64,000 nucleotides of DNA, taken from contig MEOA01000018.1 in the NCBI GenBank assembly GCA_001768515.1, forward strand, positions 1-64,000, read 5' to 3'. Both the position numbers and the translations under genes were made by a program. This stretch comes from Bacteroidetes bacterium GWE2_42_24. GTDB taxonomy: Bacteria; Bacteroidota; Bacteroidia; Bacteroidales; TTA-H9. Below are positions 6,701 to 15,550 of the stretch, one piece after another (position 1 is the first letter of the stretch; every line of letters starts with the position of its first letter). The notes beneath the pieces are model-generated. The model saw only the letters and a list, made by a program, of their open reading frames with translations. It ran no database searches and was not told the DNA's origin.

Positions 6701-9544
6701 ATGAAGAAATTACTGCAACTGATTGCCTTCCTGATGCTTTGCCCCTTTGTGCAGGCACAGGACACGAAAGCAAAATTGCCTGTTGATCCTAACGTCACCA
6801 TTGGCAAGCTTGAAAACGGACTTACCTATTACATCCGCCACAATGCGGAACCCAAAGGACGTGCTGAATTCTATCTGGTGGTTGACGCCGGTGCAATCCT
6901 GGAAAACCCAGATCAGAATGGTCTGGCTCATTTTTGTGAACACATGGCGTTTAACGGCACCAAGCACTTTCACAAAAAACAAATCATTAACTACCTTCAA
7001 TCAATCGGCATGAAATTCGGCCCTGAGATCAACGCCTTTACCAGCCACGATGTCACCGCCTACATGTTGCAGAAGGTTCCCGTCAATGTTCCCCAGAACA
7101 TCGATACCTCTTTATTAATCCTTCATGACTGGGCTTCGGCCATCTCGTTTGAGGACGATGAAATCGACAACGAGCGTGGTGTCATTCACGAAGAATGGCG
7201 CACCGGACGTAATGCCATGGAACGTATGAACAAGCGTGCCGGTAAGATCCTCTACAAAGATTCAAAATATGCCATACATGATGTGATTGGTGAAATTGAC
7301 ATCATTGACAACTTCAAACACGAAACACTCAAGGCATTCTATGCCGACTGGTATCGTCCAAATCTACAGGCCATCATCGTAGTCGGCGACGTTGAAGTTG
7401 CAATGATTGAACAGAAGATTAAAGAACTCTTCGGTCAGCTTGCCAATAAAGAAAACTCGCCGAAACGTGTAATTGTTGCCGTACCAGACCATAAAGAAAC
7501 ACTGGTAGCCATTGAAACCGATAAGGAAGCTCCTTACACGGTGGTTCAGGTTTATTACAAACACCCCCGCACTGAAAACGATGGTACCGTTGCCTCATAC
7601 CGTGATATGCTAAAACGCAATCTCTATAACCAGATGATGAACATGCGTTTGCAGGAGATCATTCAGGGTGAAAACCCTCCCTTTGCCTATGCTTATTCAG
7701 CCTACTCCAGCCTGACCCATTCAAAGGACGCCTACCAGAGTTTCGCTGTGACTCAAGCCGATGGGATTGACCGTGCCCTTGACGTAATCCTGACCGAGAA
7801 CCAACGTGTAAAACAACACGGCTTTGTAGCATCTGAACTTAAACGCGCCAACGAAGAGATGCTCAAACAACTCGAAAATCAATTCAATGAACGTAATAAA
7901 CGCCGTTCAGATCAATATGTATGGGAATATTTCGGAAATTTCCTCGAAAATGAACCCATTCCTGGCATCGAGAATGAGTTTGAACTCACAAAAAAACTCT
8001 TACCTACAATTACGCTTGCTGAATTAAACCAACTTGCCCAGAAATGGCTTACCATCGAAAACAGGGTAGTTACCGTGATGATGCCCGAAAAAGATGATGT
8101 TACCCCTCCTACCCAACAACAAATTCTTGATATCGTCGACAAGACATCAAAGGCTCCCGTAACGGCTTATGTCGACAAGATGTCTGATAAACCTCTCATT
8201 GCTAAAGAACCCAAAGCCGGCAAGGTAACCGCTGAAACGAAAAACGCTCAGCTTGGCACCACCGAATGGACTCTGAGCAACGGGATTAAAGTCGTGCTGA
8301 AGCCAACCGACTTCAAAGACGATGAAATTCTTTTCTCAGCTTTTTCTAATGGAGGCACATCGCTCTATCCTGCTGAAAAGATTCTATCGGCCAACTTCAG
8401 TGCGCAGGTTGCCGGCATGAGCGGGCTCGGTGAATTTGAAAACATGGACCTCGAAAAAGCCCTCGCCGGAAAGATGGTGAACATTAATCCCTTCGTAAAC
8501 GAGCTTCAGGAAGGATTCAATGGCAATTGTTCGAAGAATGACTTCGAAACGTTACTTCAACTTGCTTATCTCAGCTTCACTGCCCCGCGCGTAGATGAAA
8601 AGGCCTTTGGCTCATTCACCAACCGTATGAAGAGTATGCTCGAGAATGCAGCACTTGATCCTTCCCAGGCCCTCAGCGATACCGTACAGGTAACCCTTGC
8701 CAGCTATAGTCCCTATCGCCGCCCCGTAACGGTTGCCCGCCTTGCTGAGGCCAATGTCCCCGATATCACCAACATCATTCGTGAACGTTTTGCCAACCCT
8801 GAAGACTTCACCTTCCTGTTCGTAGGATCCTTTGATCTGGCAACGGTCAAGCCTTTAATTGAAAAATACATCGGCGGACTGCCTACCACTAATAAAAAAG
8901 AGCAATGGCGTGACCTTGGTATCCGTCCTCCTAAAGGTGTGGTAAAGAAAGTTGTTAAACGCGATATGCAGGATCCCCGTGCCACTGTCTACGTTGTAAT
9001 GCCGGGCTACTATGGTTATGAAACCATGGACAAACTCGCCCTTGAAGCCATCAACGACATCCTGAGTACCCGTCTGGTGGAAACCATCCGCGAAGAAGAA
9101 GGTGGAACCTATGGTGCCGGCGTTTGGACTAATCAGAAAAATGTGCCAGAGGCAATGTACCAACTCAACGTCCGGTTTGACTGTGACCCAGATAATGCCG
9201 AAAAACTTACCGGCATCGTGCTGCGCGAAATTGAAAAACTCCGCGTCGATGGCCCTGACGACAAACAAGTGGGAAATGTACGCGAAAACAAGCTGAAAAC
9301 CTACGGCGAAAAATTACGCGAAAACCGCTTCTGGCAGTCAACCATAACCAATATCTACAACGGAAATGCAACCGTTGAAGAATTTACCAACTACGAGGCC
9401 AACATTAAAAGCCTGAACCCTGAGTTGGTCAAAAAAGCTGCCGCTAAATTCTACGATGGAAAGAACCTGATTGACATCCGTCTGCTTCCTTCCAGCACCG
9501 AAAACTCGGTTAAAAACCCAAATATGCTGAGAGATCAGAAGTAA
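6701..9544 (+). CDS. M16 family zinc metallopeptidase (pitrilysin/insulinase-like)
   Basis: A 947-residue protein with a signal peptide (MKKLLQLIAFLMLCPFVQAQ), so exported. The inverted zinc motif HxxEH is H77-F-C-E80-H81 within GLAHFCEHMAFNGT, and the distal glutamate is E157 in DNERGVIHEEW, about 76 residues later as in pitrilysins. The N-terminal half is the catalytic M16 domain. The C-terminal half is a second M16-like domain without the zinc motif but with the conserved TIREEEGGTYGAGV segment that completes the active site. The length is typical of the two-domain Bacteroidota form. It is monocistronic, with its own promoter and a hairpin terminator just downstream. Probably degrades peptides in the periplasm. 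Confidence 0.93.
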   Translation: MKKLLQLIAFLMLCPFVQAQDTKAKLPVDPNVTIGKLENGLTYYIRHNAEPKGRAEFYLVVDAGAILENPDQNGLAHFCEHMAFNGTKHFHKKQIINYLQSIGMKFGPEINAFTSHDVTAYMLQKVPVNVPQNIDTSLLILHDWASAISFEDDEIDNERGVIHEEWRTGRNAMERMNKRAGKILYKDSKYAIHDVIGEIDIIDNFKHETLKAFYADWYRPNLQAIIVVGDVEVAMIEQKIKELFGQLANKENSPKRVIVAVPDHKETLVAIETDKEAPYTVVQVYYKHPRTENDGTVASYRDMLKRNLYNQMMNMRLQEIIQGENPPFAYAYSAYSSLTHSKDAYQSFAVTQADGIDRALDVILTENQRVKQHGFVASELKRANEEMLKQLENQFNERNKRRSDQYVWEYFGNFLENEPIPGIENEFELTKKLLPTITLAELNQLAQKWLTIENRVVTVMMPEKDDVTPPTQQQILDIVDKTSKAPVTAYVDKMSDKPLIAKEPKAGKVTAETKNAQLGTTEWTLSNGIKVVLKPTDFKDDEILFSAFSNGGTSLYPAEKILSANFSAQVAGMSGLGEFENMDLEKALAGKMVNINPFVNELQEGFNGNCSKNDFETLLQLAYLSFTAPRVDEKAFGSFTNRMKSMLENAALDPSQALSDTVQVTLASYSPYRRPVTVARLAEANVPDITNIIRERFANPEDFTFLFVGSFDLATVKPLIEKYIGGLPTTNKKEQWRDLGIRPPKGVVKKVVKRDMQDPRATVYVVMPGYYGYETMDKLALEAINDILSTRLVETIREEEGGTYGAGVWTNQKNVPEAMYQLNVRFDCDPDNAEKLTGIVLREIEKLRVDGPDDKQVGNVRENKLKTYGEKLRENRFWQSTITNIYNGNATVEEFTNYEANIKSLNPELVKKAAAKFYDGKNLIDIRLLPSSTENSVKNPNMLRDQK

Positions 9545-9560
9545 CAACTGACCCCTCGAT

Positions 9561-9593
9561 AAAAAGGCTCCTGTAACAGGGAGCCTTTTTTGT
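9561..9593 (+). terminator. Rho-independent terminator of the M16 gene
   Basis: GGCTCCTG and CAGGGAGCC form a stem (one bulged G) around a TAA loop, flanked by an A-run on the left and followed by a T-run. It lies 17 bases past the stop codon. Confidence 0.85.
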
Positions 9594-10011
9594 TTGCACT
9601 CATAGAAAATCCAGGGTTCATGATTAAAAACCGAATATTGCGCCAACCAGCGAGCGCTAACCAAACCGGCGTAGTATTTTAATGATTAGCCAAAGCGGCC
9701 TCATCGCAGCCAGTCTCTGAATCTCTCTGTCGTTTCTGATAATGCAACCCCTGACAGAAACCTCTGCTTTTAAATAAAGAGAGAGATACTACCCACAACC
9801 CTGATAAAACCCTTCAGGGTAATTAACAAGACCAATTAACATCTGTTTAAATATCTTTCCTGCGTGCACATTATGAACGCCGGGTCAATAACCAACAGCC
9901 TTTATTACGTCTCTGGCGATACTTTTTATTGTGAAGACAAACCCAGTGGTAACGCTACCCGTGTATGAATCCGGAATACAATTGATCCTTGGGACTGCAT
10001 TCAAGCAGTAA
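9594..10011. other. gene-free spacer between convergent genes
   Basis: About 420 bases without a credible gene. There are weak inverted repeats: TTTCTG/CAGAAA nested in ATCTCTCT/AGAGAGAT around 9727-9789, and ACCCTGA/TCAGGGT near 9798-9821. No function is assigned. Confidence 0.5.
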
Positions 10012-10046
10012 ATAAAAGAGGCTCCCTGACAGGGAGCCTCTTTTAT
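10012..10046. terminator. perfect 16-bp hairpin, bidirectional terminator
   Basis: ATAAAAGAGGCTCCCT pairs perfectly with its complement around a GAC loop. A/T-rich stem ends give a T-run on either strand, so it can terminate both the rightward M16 unit and the leftward coiled-coil gene. Its core GGCTCCCT repeats the stem of the hairpin at 9561. Confidence 0.8.
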
Positions 10047-10136
10047 GATTAATCTGACAAAAGGGTAAAGTATTGTTCGCAGTTATTCAATAAGCAGGCA
10101 AAATTCAGGGTCTGCCTGCCAGGTTACATCATGAAC

Positions 10137-11045
10137 TTATCTTACCTTGAAACTGGTTTGCCCAATCAGCATATCATCGAGGTAAAGACTAACATTATAT
10201 GTCCCGTCGGCGAACTCTTCCTGTAAGGGTAATTTGTTCCAATAAGTAACGACCGTAGCTACCTGATTGGCATAATTTACATCTTCTACGATGCTATATT
10301 GCAATCTTTCTTCCTTGTATTGGAAAGAATAATCGTCGCCGCGTCCTTTCATCAGTACCTTACCGTTAGGGTCGGAGATACGTATGTAGACAGTTTTCTT
10401 GCCGGCTACTGCCAGCACATTCTCGGCCAGGCTGAAGGAGACCTTAATCTTATCAATCCGCCTGCCCTTATCGGTAACTTCTTCGCGTTTGCCTCCTCTG
10501 ATTCTGATCCCGGTTGCCCCAACGTTAAAAGCAGTAATGGCTGATCCGGCTACAATTTTCTCATTCAACTGATCTTTCTCTTTTGTCAGTTGCCGTGCTT
10601 TGCGCTGTTCAACCTGGATTTCTTCACGCATTTGTTCATTCTCAACCATCAACTGCCGGTTAAGGGTATAGAGTGAATCCATCTGGTGCAAATATCCCTG
10701 GGTGATTAAACGCAAACGATCGAGCTTCTTCTTGGTCTTTCCATATTCCCATTTTGTATCGAGAAGCTTCTTGATTTCAAGCGCATTGGCCTGAATGATG
10801 CTGTCTTTGGCTTTTAAAGAATCGGCCAGTTGACCATACGATTCCTTAATACGATTGTGTTCAACGATCAGTGAATCGACCTGATGCTGCATAGAGATTT
10901 TCTCAGCCTCTTTAATCTCGGCCAGTTCAGCCAGTTCACCTTTCATTCCCATCCACTTCCACACCATAACCACAATGATTAAGGCTGCAATGATAAGTAT
11001 GACCAGCATCACAATTCTACTCTTGTTGTTGTTTGTTTCGCTCAT
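10137..11045 (-). CDS. coiled-coil inner-membrane protein of unknown function
   Basis: 302 residues. A short charged N-terminus is followed by one transmembrane helix (about residues 11-30, VMLVILIIAALIIVVMVW). Next comes a long predicted coiled coil (about 34-165, rich in heptads and Glu/Lys/Gln), then a C-terminal beta-rich domain (about 175-302) containing KTVYIRISDPNGKVLMKG and ADGTYNVSLYLDD. The topology suggests an inner-membrane anchor with the coiled coil projecting into the periplasm. Such proteins are common in Bacteroidota but I know of no defined function. It is monocistronic, with its own promoter at about 11096-11129 and a shared terminator downstream. Confidence 0.75.
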   Translation of the reverse strand: MSETNNNKSRIVMLVILIIAALIIVVMVWKWMGMKGELAELAEIKEAEKISMQHQVDSLIVEHNRIKESYGQLADSLKAKDSIIQANALEIKKLLDTKWEYGKTKKKLDRLRLITQGYLHQMDSLYTLNRQLMVENEQMREEIQVEQRKARQLTKEKDQLNEKIVAGSAITAFNVGATGIRIRGGKREEVTDKGRRIDKIKVSFSLAENVLAVAGKKTVYIRISDPNGKVLMKGRGDDYSFQYKEERLQYSIVEDVNYANQVATVVTYWNKLPLQEEFADGTYNVSLYLDDMLIGQTSFKVR

Positions 11046-11095
11046 GAGGTTTTATAATTATCGGGTTGAAAAACGTTTTGAATTCAATGTTGTTG

Positions 11096-11129
11096 CAAAG
11101 ATATGAAAATTGAAAGGAAGAATCTGCAA
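11096..11129 (-). promoter_or_regulatory. promoter of the coiled-coil protein gene
   Basis: On the minus strand a TATCTTTG -7 box (11096-11103) is preceded 23 bases upstream by TTG (11127-11129). The ATG lies about 50 bases downstream. Confidence 0.5.
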
Positions 11130-11146
11130 TAAAACCGCTTTACAAA

Positions 11147-11310
11147 TCAGAACGGTTGGTATTCCAACTTTTGATTCTGTGAGTCTTCCGGAATAATATA
11201 CCCCGGTACTTTATCTGCCTCCTGCACCATTTTGTACCAGCCTGGCGGATAAGGAACCGTTTGGGGACTTCCCGCTGCATCTTTGATATAATCGTCGTTA
11301 TATTTTACCA
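11147..11310 (-). pseudogene. possible C-terminal gene fragment
   Basis: On the minus strand an open frame reads VVKYNDDYIKDAAGSP, continues through PYPPGWYKMVQEADKVPGY and ends in LEYQPF before a TGA. The Pro/Gly/Trp-rich composition looks like real protein. However, it is preceded within four codons by an in-frame stop and has no good start, so it is more likely the tail of a decayed gene than an intact one. I do not recognise the family. It lies just upstream of the coiled-coil gene on the same strand but is not obviously part of it. Confidence 0.3.
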
Positions 11311-12547
11311 CGAGAAGGTTTCACAGTTTTTGCGATGCATCGACCACAGAATTTCCAGCGTTGCTGGAGTAACGTGTCAGACATTCAGATCATTCAGCAG
11401 GAGGAAGTTTGACCACGGCTTGTTCAGGTGAGTCGGATGCTGTCAGAAATTTATCTTTCCAATAACGCTGAACCTTCTGAATGTCAGGTATCATGTTACT
11501 AACAATCCGATTTTTCGCATTTGCCTGATGAAACCCGAATGCATCTAAGTAAGAGGCAAGCTGTGTGATAGCTGATTTTGCTTTTCAGGCAGCAAATCTT
11601 TTTCTCTCTTTTTATTATATGAGTTTTACCAAAGTTAGACTTCATTTGAAACTGGTTCGTTTTCGCTTCGTTAAAAAACGAAGCCGCTTCGAAGCTACTT
11701 CGAAGCCACTTCGAAGCGACGATATGTTTGACCTCTGTTTATCAGGGATTTGATAATTTCTGTTTTGTTGTAGAATAATGTGGGTTTTTGGGGGCATTTA
11801 ACCTCATACCAACTACTAAATTTGTGCCCTTGAGATCGTCACAGGCAGCATTCGGCATAATTTACATAACTCCGGCATCCGGCAGCATTCCATTAGTGAT
11901 TATTCGGCTAAATCACGGGTTATTCGTTTGAAGAGTTTTATTACGGGTATTCAGGTTTGAAAAAACTTCACGGGCATCTGCCGCTGAAGTCAGCCGGCTA
12001 TATAAAACACCAGAGAAGAGGCTGTTTCTCACTTCTTCCCGGGTTCATCAGGAACTTGCATGGTAAGTATTGTTTGCCAGCGATTTATATGATGATTTGA
12101 GGATGATTAATTGATCTTCGGCGGACGAATAACCTTCATTAATCTCAAGCCATGTCAGAATTTTTCCACCATAAGCTAAAGTTAAAATCCGGCAGACATT
12201 TGTTTAAATTACAGTTACTATTATACAATTCCAGACAGCGACAAAAAAGCAGACCATACTTTCATGCCATCGCTATCACGGCTGACATGACGGAAGAAGA
12301 GACCTGTAAGCCTTTTAATGACTGTTTCAACGATCACCCCGCCAAATCCCGAGGAAAACAACATCTCAGGAAAGACTGGTTTTGCATGAAATACTTGTAC
12401 CCTAACGACAGGATCAATGATTACAATTGAAGTCACGGCTTCAGCTTCAGAAATGAAATAGATGACGAATATGTTGCAAATGAAGAAAGCCTTCAACACC
12501 CATCTTCAGCTTTAACAACAAGTTGGTTAACTCTTTTCTGACAGGCA
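11311..12547. other. gene-free region, possibly decayed
   Basis: About 1.2 kb with no convincing gene on either strand; short open frames such as 12152-12430 lack recognisable composition or motifs. It contains the TTCGAAG repeat cluster annotated separately. Confidence 0.5.
11664..11722. repeat. TTCGAAG palindrome cluster with 11-base period
   Basis: CGCTTCGTT is followed after a short A-run by ACGAAGC, forming a small hairpin. Then come three copies of the palindrome CTTCGAAG spaced exactly 11 bases apart, with CT, CC and CG following. The cluster is intergenic. Confidence 0.6.
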
Positions 12548-13663
12548 TCATTTCCAGCGCATCGTGACTGTTAACCCGGCCAATCCTGTCCCAATGGCAT
12601 AGAAGGGATATAACAGCTGTAACAACAGGAATCTGGTGAACACCAACCTCAGGTTGCCAGTATGGTCTGACCAGACAAAGAGCAACGGCGCATCGGCAAT
12701 CGTTTTAATTCCATATAACAATACGGGCAGCCACCATGATGTTTGAGCCAAAAGGGCACCAAACAGGGAGACCACAATCGAAAGATTTGTCAATACAACA
12801 AGCAGCGAAATCGATACAATCGTCGGATCAGTATATCCACCGGCCTTTGAAGCCCACCTTAAACGCTGATGAAAAAATGCAGCAACTGTTGGCTCAGGTC
12901 TGATTACCACCCTTCCCTCTTCCCACACCTGACAGGCAATGGATCCGGAACCATAATGGCGCTGCACATACTCCAACAAAAACATATCATCGCCCGAAGC
13001 ATATCCCTTCTGAAATGTATCGGTTACCGCCTTTCGGTATACATCTGCCCGCACCAACATTGAGGCACCATTCGCCATTACAGGAACCGATGCAAAAGCA
13101 GTCGCAGCAGTAAGCGCAGCAATACTTTGATATTCGGCAGCCTGCATCTTCCCAAACCACGTACCGTCCGACACCATATCGATACTCCCCAATACAAGTA
13201 CCACCGACTCGTTGGTAACGGCTGTCATCATCCTGCTTATCCATTCAACCCCCGGAAGTGTATCTGCATCGGTAAAGGCAAACCAATCCGAGTGGGCACA
13301 TCCCACGGCAGCATCCAAGGCAGCTCTCTTCCCCCGAAGTTCGCCAGGGGAGCATACTTTCAAACTGAATCCTGTTATGGCAGAGGCTTTTAAGGCCTCT
13401 GCCACAGATTGATCTGTTGAATGGTCATCGGCAAGCACCACCTCATACAAATGCCGGGGATAATCCTGCCGGGCAAGTTGCCCTATCAAGTCTCCAATCC
13501 GAGCGGCTTCATTACGGGCAGCAACCAACACACTGACTGTTGGCTCCCCCCTCCGATCTGGTGGCATCCCTGAAAGGCCTCTCTTCAGGACAACTGTCAG
13601 CCACCCGAGTAACGTCAGGTAAGCCAATGCCGGGAGAACCAATAAGATAATACCAATAATCAT
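12548..13663 (-). CDS. membrane-bound family 2 glycosyltransferase
   Basis: 371 residues. An N-terminal helix (about 2-25) is followed by a GT2 domain: SVLVAARNEAARIG (44-57), VVLADDHSTDQS (75-86), the metal-binding DAD (132-134, in FAFTDADTLPG) and QRLRWASKAGG (about 268-278), which matches the Q/RxxRW motif of processive and related GT2 enzymes. Two or three C-terminal helices follow (about 285-365). The nucleotide-sugar donor and the acceptor cannot be read from sequence. It shares a TAATG one-base overlap with the upstream flippase-like gene, so the two are translationally coupled and may act together on a lipid-linked glycan. Confidence 0.88.
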   Translation of the reverse strand: MIIGIILLVLPALAYLTLLGWLTVVLKRGLSGMPPDRRGEPTVSVLVAARNEAARIGDLIGQLARQDYPRHLYEVVLADDHSTDQSVAEALKASAITGFSLKVCSPGELRGKRAALDAAVGCAHSDWFAFTDADTLPGVEWISRMMTAVTNESVVLVLGSIDMVSDGTWFGKMQAAEYQSIAALTAATAFASVPVMANGASMLVRADVYRKAVTDTFQKGYASGDDMFLLEYVQRHYGSGSIACQVWEEGRVVIRPEPTVAAFFHQRLRWASKAGGYTDPTIVSISLLVVLTNLSIVVSLFGALLAQTSWWLPVLLYGIKTIADAPLLFVWSDHTGNLRLVFTRFLLLQLLYPFYAIGTGLAGLTVTMRWK

Positions 13664-14685
13664 TATTTAAAGATTGAGCGGAAAGGCGAAGGAATCCTGA
13701 GTCGGTTGATAAAGAGCGAACCCAAAAGTGCCGGCAAGGCGATGTTGATAATCCATAGTAACGATGAACCAGCAACAATGGCCAGTGTTTGCCGGGCATC
13801 GATAACAGTCGGGTCATAATAAACCGAGAACACGGAAACAGCTACCGAACTACGAATACCAAGCTCAGCAAGTGCAAAAGATGGTATGGCAGCCATCACG
13901 AACCAGATCACAACGATCAGCATAAGCACATCAAACCAGGGTGCTGTCAATCCAAAGAGGCTAAGTAACAGCATATATTGGCCGGTAAAGACCACATAGC
14001 GGGCAAAGCTCATCGAGAGGATTTTCAACAACGTACGATGATGAAACCTTGAAAATACCCGCACATAACTCTTGATTCTGCGCCACCGCCTTGGAATAAG
14101 GCTCCGGATTACATTGGTCAGAAATGAAACATTAAGAAAGAGCATAATAATACCTGCATCAACACAGATTGTAAGCACCACCACCGAAGAATAAAGAACC
14201 TCCGGCATATTATAGACCAGATTGGAATAACGCTCTATAAAAACCAGCGACATCAGAGAACCCACGACGATGGTAACTGTAAGCTGAGAAAAACTTCCTA
14301 CAAGGGTAGCTAAAATTGCACGAAGAGGGCTGATTAAGCGCAAGCTGAAAACACGGCCAACAAACTCTCCTACCCTGTTGGGAGTAAATACGCTTACAGT
14401 TACGCCTGTCAGTATTGCTTTAACGGCGTCGGGCAGACTCACTTTCTGAACTGATTCCATCAGTTTCTGCCATTTCAGAGCCTCAATCAACCAATTGACA
14501 ATCATTAGCATGAGCACTATGATAAGGAATACCCAAAAACGGCTTGTACCAAGCTCATCTAAAAAAAGGTTCCACGCCTCCAGCAGGTTATCACGACCAG
14601 CCACCTGTTTGATAATGAAACCCCAAGAGGCCAGTACGATAATCAGTCGTACCGCGATGTTTCTTATTTTGCTTACATTTGCCAT
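13663..14685 (-). CDS. flippase-like / lysylphosphatidylglycerol synthase TM-region family protein
   Basis: 340 residues with about eight hydrophobic helices. It carries the family signature around TPNRVGEFVGRVFSL (about 100-114) and a second conserved region near FALAELGIRSSVAVSVF (about 269-285). It matches the integral membrane domain of MprF-like proteins (also called UPF0104 or YbhN-like) without the soluble aminoacyl-transferase domain. A lipid-flipping role is an inference from the family. It is divergent from ruvC (20 bases between start codons) and coupled to the downstream GT2 gene, suggesting a shared lipid-glycan task. Confidence 0.82.
   Translation of the reverse strand: MANVSKIRNIAVRLIIVLASWGFIIKQVAGRDNLLEAWNLFLDELGTSRFWVFLIIVLMLMIVNWLIEALKWQKLMESVQKVSLPDAVKAILTGVTVSVFTPNRVGEFVGRVFSLRLISPLRAILATLVGSFSQLTVTIVVGSLMSLVFIERYSNLVYNMPEVLYSSVVVLTICVDAGIIMLFLNVSFLTNVIRSLIPRRWRRIKSYVRVFSRFHHRTLLKILSMSFARYVVFTGQYMLLLSLFGLTAPWFDVLMLIVVIWFVMAAIPSFALAELGIRSSVAVSVFSVYYDPTVIDARQTLAIVAGSSLLWIINIALPALLGSLFINRLRIPSPFRSIFK
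14674..14681 (+). promoter_or_regulatory. candidate ruvC -7 box inside the neighbouring gene
   Basis: TACATTTG lies 24 bases before the TTG start of ruvC, within the first codons of the divergent membrane-protein gene. No clear -33 element accompanies it. Confidence 0.4.
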
Positions 14686-14705
14686 CTGGTTAATTCATCT
14701 AAATA

Positions 14706-15269
14706 TTGCAAAAAGAGCGCGTTATACTAGGCATCGATCCCGGTACCAACATCATGGGTTATGGGCTGATCAAGGTGGAAAACACCCGTATGGAATTGAT
14801 AACCTTAGGTGTAGTCAAACTTGGTGCCTTCGAAGGCCAAGCCTTAAAATTACGGAGAATTTTTGAGCGTGTACTTGCACTTGTTGACCAATACCATCCC
14901 GATGAAGTAGCACTCGAGGCTCCATTCTTCGGAAAGAACGTCCAGAGCATGTTAAAACTAGGTCGTGCTCAGGGAGTTGCGATGGCGGCAGCACTATATC
15001 GCGATGTCCCGATCGTGGAATATTCACCCCGAAAAATAAAACAGGCGATCACGGGCAATGGCAATGCCACCAAAGAACAGGTGGCTCTTATGCTGGCACG
15101 CGTCCTGCCTGTCGATTCCGACCCCCAATACTACGATGCCACTGACGGATTGGCTGCTGCTGTTTGCCACTACTATCAGCGCAATACAACTTCTGCAGAT
15201 TCCGGAAAAGGCAAAAAAGTAGCCGGTTGGGCGAAATTTCTCTCCGAGAATCCTGACCGCAAAATCTAG
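14706..15269 (+). CDS. ruvC: Holliday junction resolvase RuvC
   Basis: 187 residues with the full RuvC catalytic set: D11 in LGIDPGTNIMGYG, E71 in ALEAPFFGKN, and D144 and D147 in YYDATDGLAAAVCH. It cuts Holliday junctions in RuvAB-bound recombination intermediates in the cytoplasm. An in-frame TAA lies two codons upstream of the TTG at 14706 and no ATG fits, so translation must begin at TTG. The C-terminal Lys-rich extension (about 165-187) is not conserved in the family. It stands alone here, without ruvA or ruvB. Confidence 0.95.
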   Translation: MQKERVILGIDPGTNIMGYGLIKVENTRMELITLGVVKLGAFEGQALKLRRIFERVLALVDQYHPDEVALEAPFFGKNVQSMLKLGRAQGVAMAAALYRDVPIVEYSPRKIKQAITGNGNATKEQVALMLARVLPVDSDPQYYDATDGLAAAVCHYYQRNTTSADSGKGKKVAGWAKFLSENPDRKI

Positions 15270-15517
15270 AGTTATAACCCTTCCCCAAAACCATATCATT
15301 TACCATTATCCGGCACCATTAACCCAACTTAACCCTGACACATCCATTCACGCAGTGCCATTCGGCCACAAGAGCATTGAATCCAAAATTTACAAGCCGG
15401 CTCAATAACCCAATTCCCGAATCATCACTGGCCGGCGAAAGGAGAATACTGCTATAATCGGTAATATGCCAGGCCTCCAACATCCCCCCTCGAAGCATTA
15501 CATTCCTGAAAATACGC

Positions 15518-15525
15518 TACCTTTG
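15518..15525 (+). promoter_or_regulatory. -7 box of the Nudix-type regulator gene
   Basis: TACCTTTG followed by C, a strong Bacteroidota -7 match, lies 25 bases before the ATG at 15551. The -33 region is not recognisable. Confidence 0.55.
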
Positions 15526-15550
15526 CGCCGTATTCCTGAAATAATAATTC

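Noticed and set aside
12152-12430. 92-codon frame in the gene-free region near 12 kb
   Set aside because: No known motif, no promoter or start signal, and composition unlike neighbouring genes.
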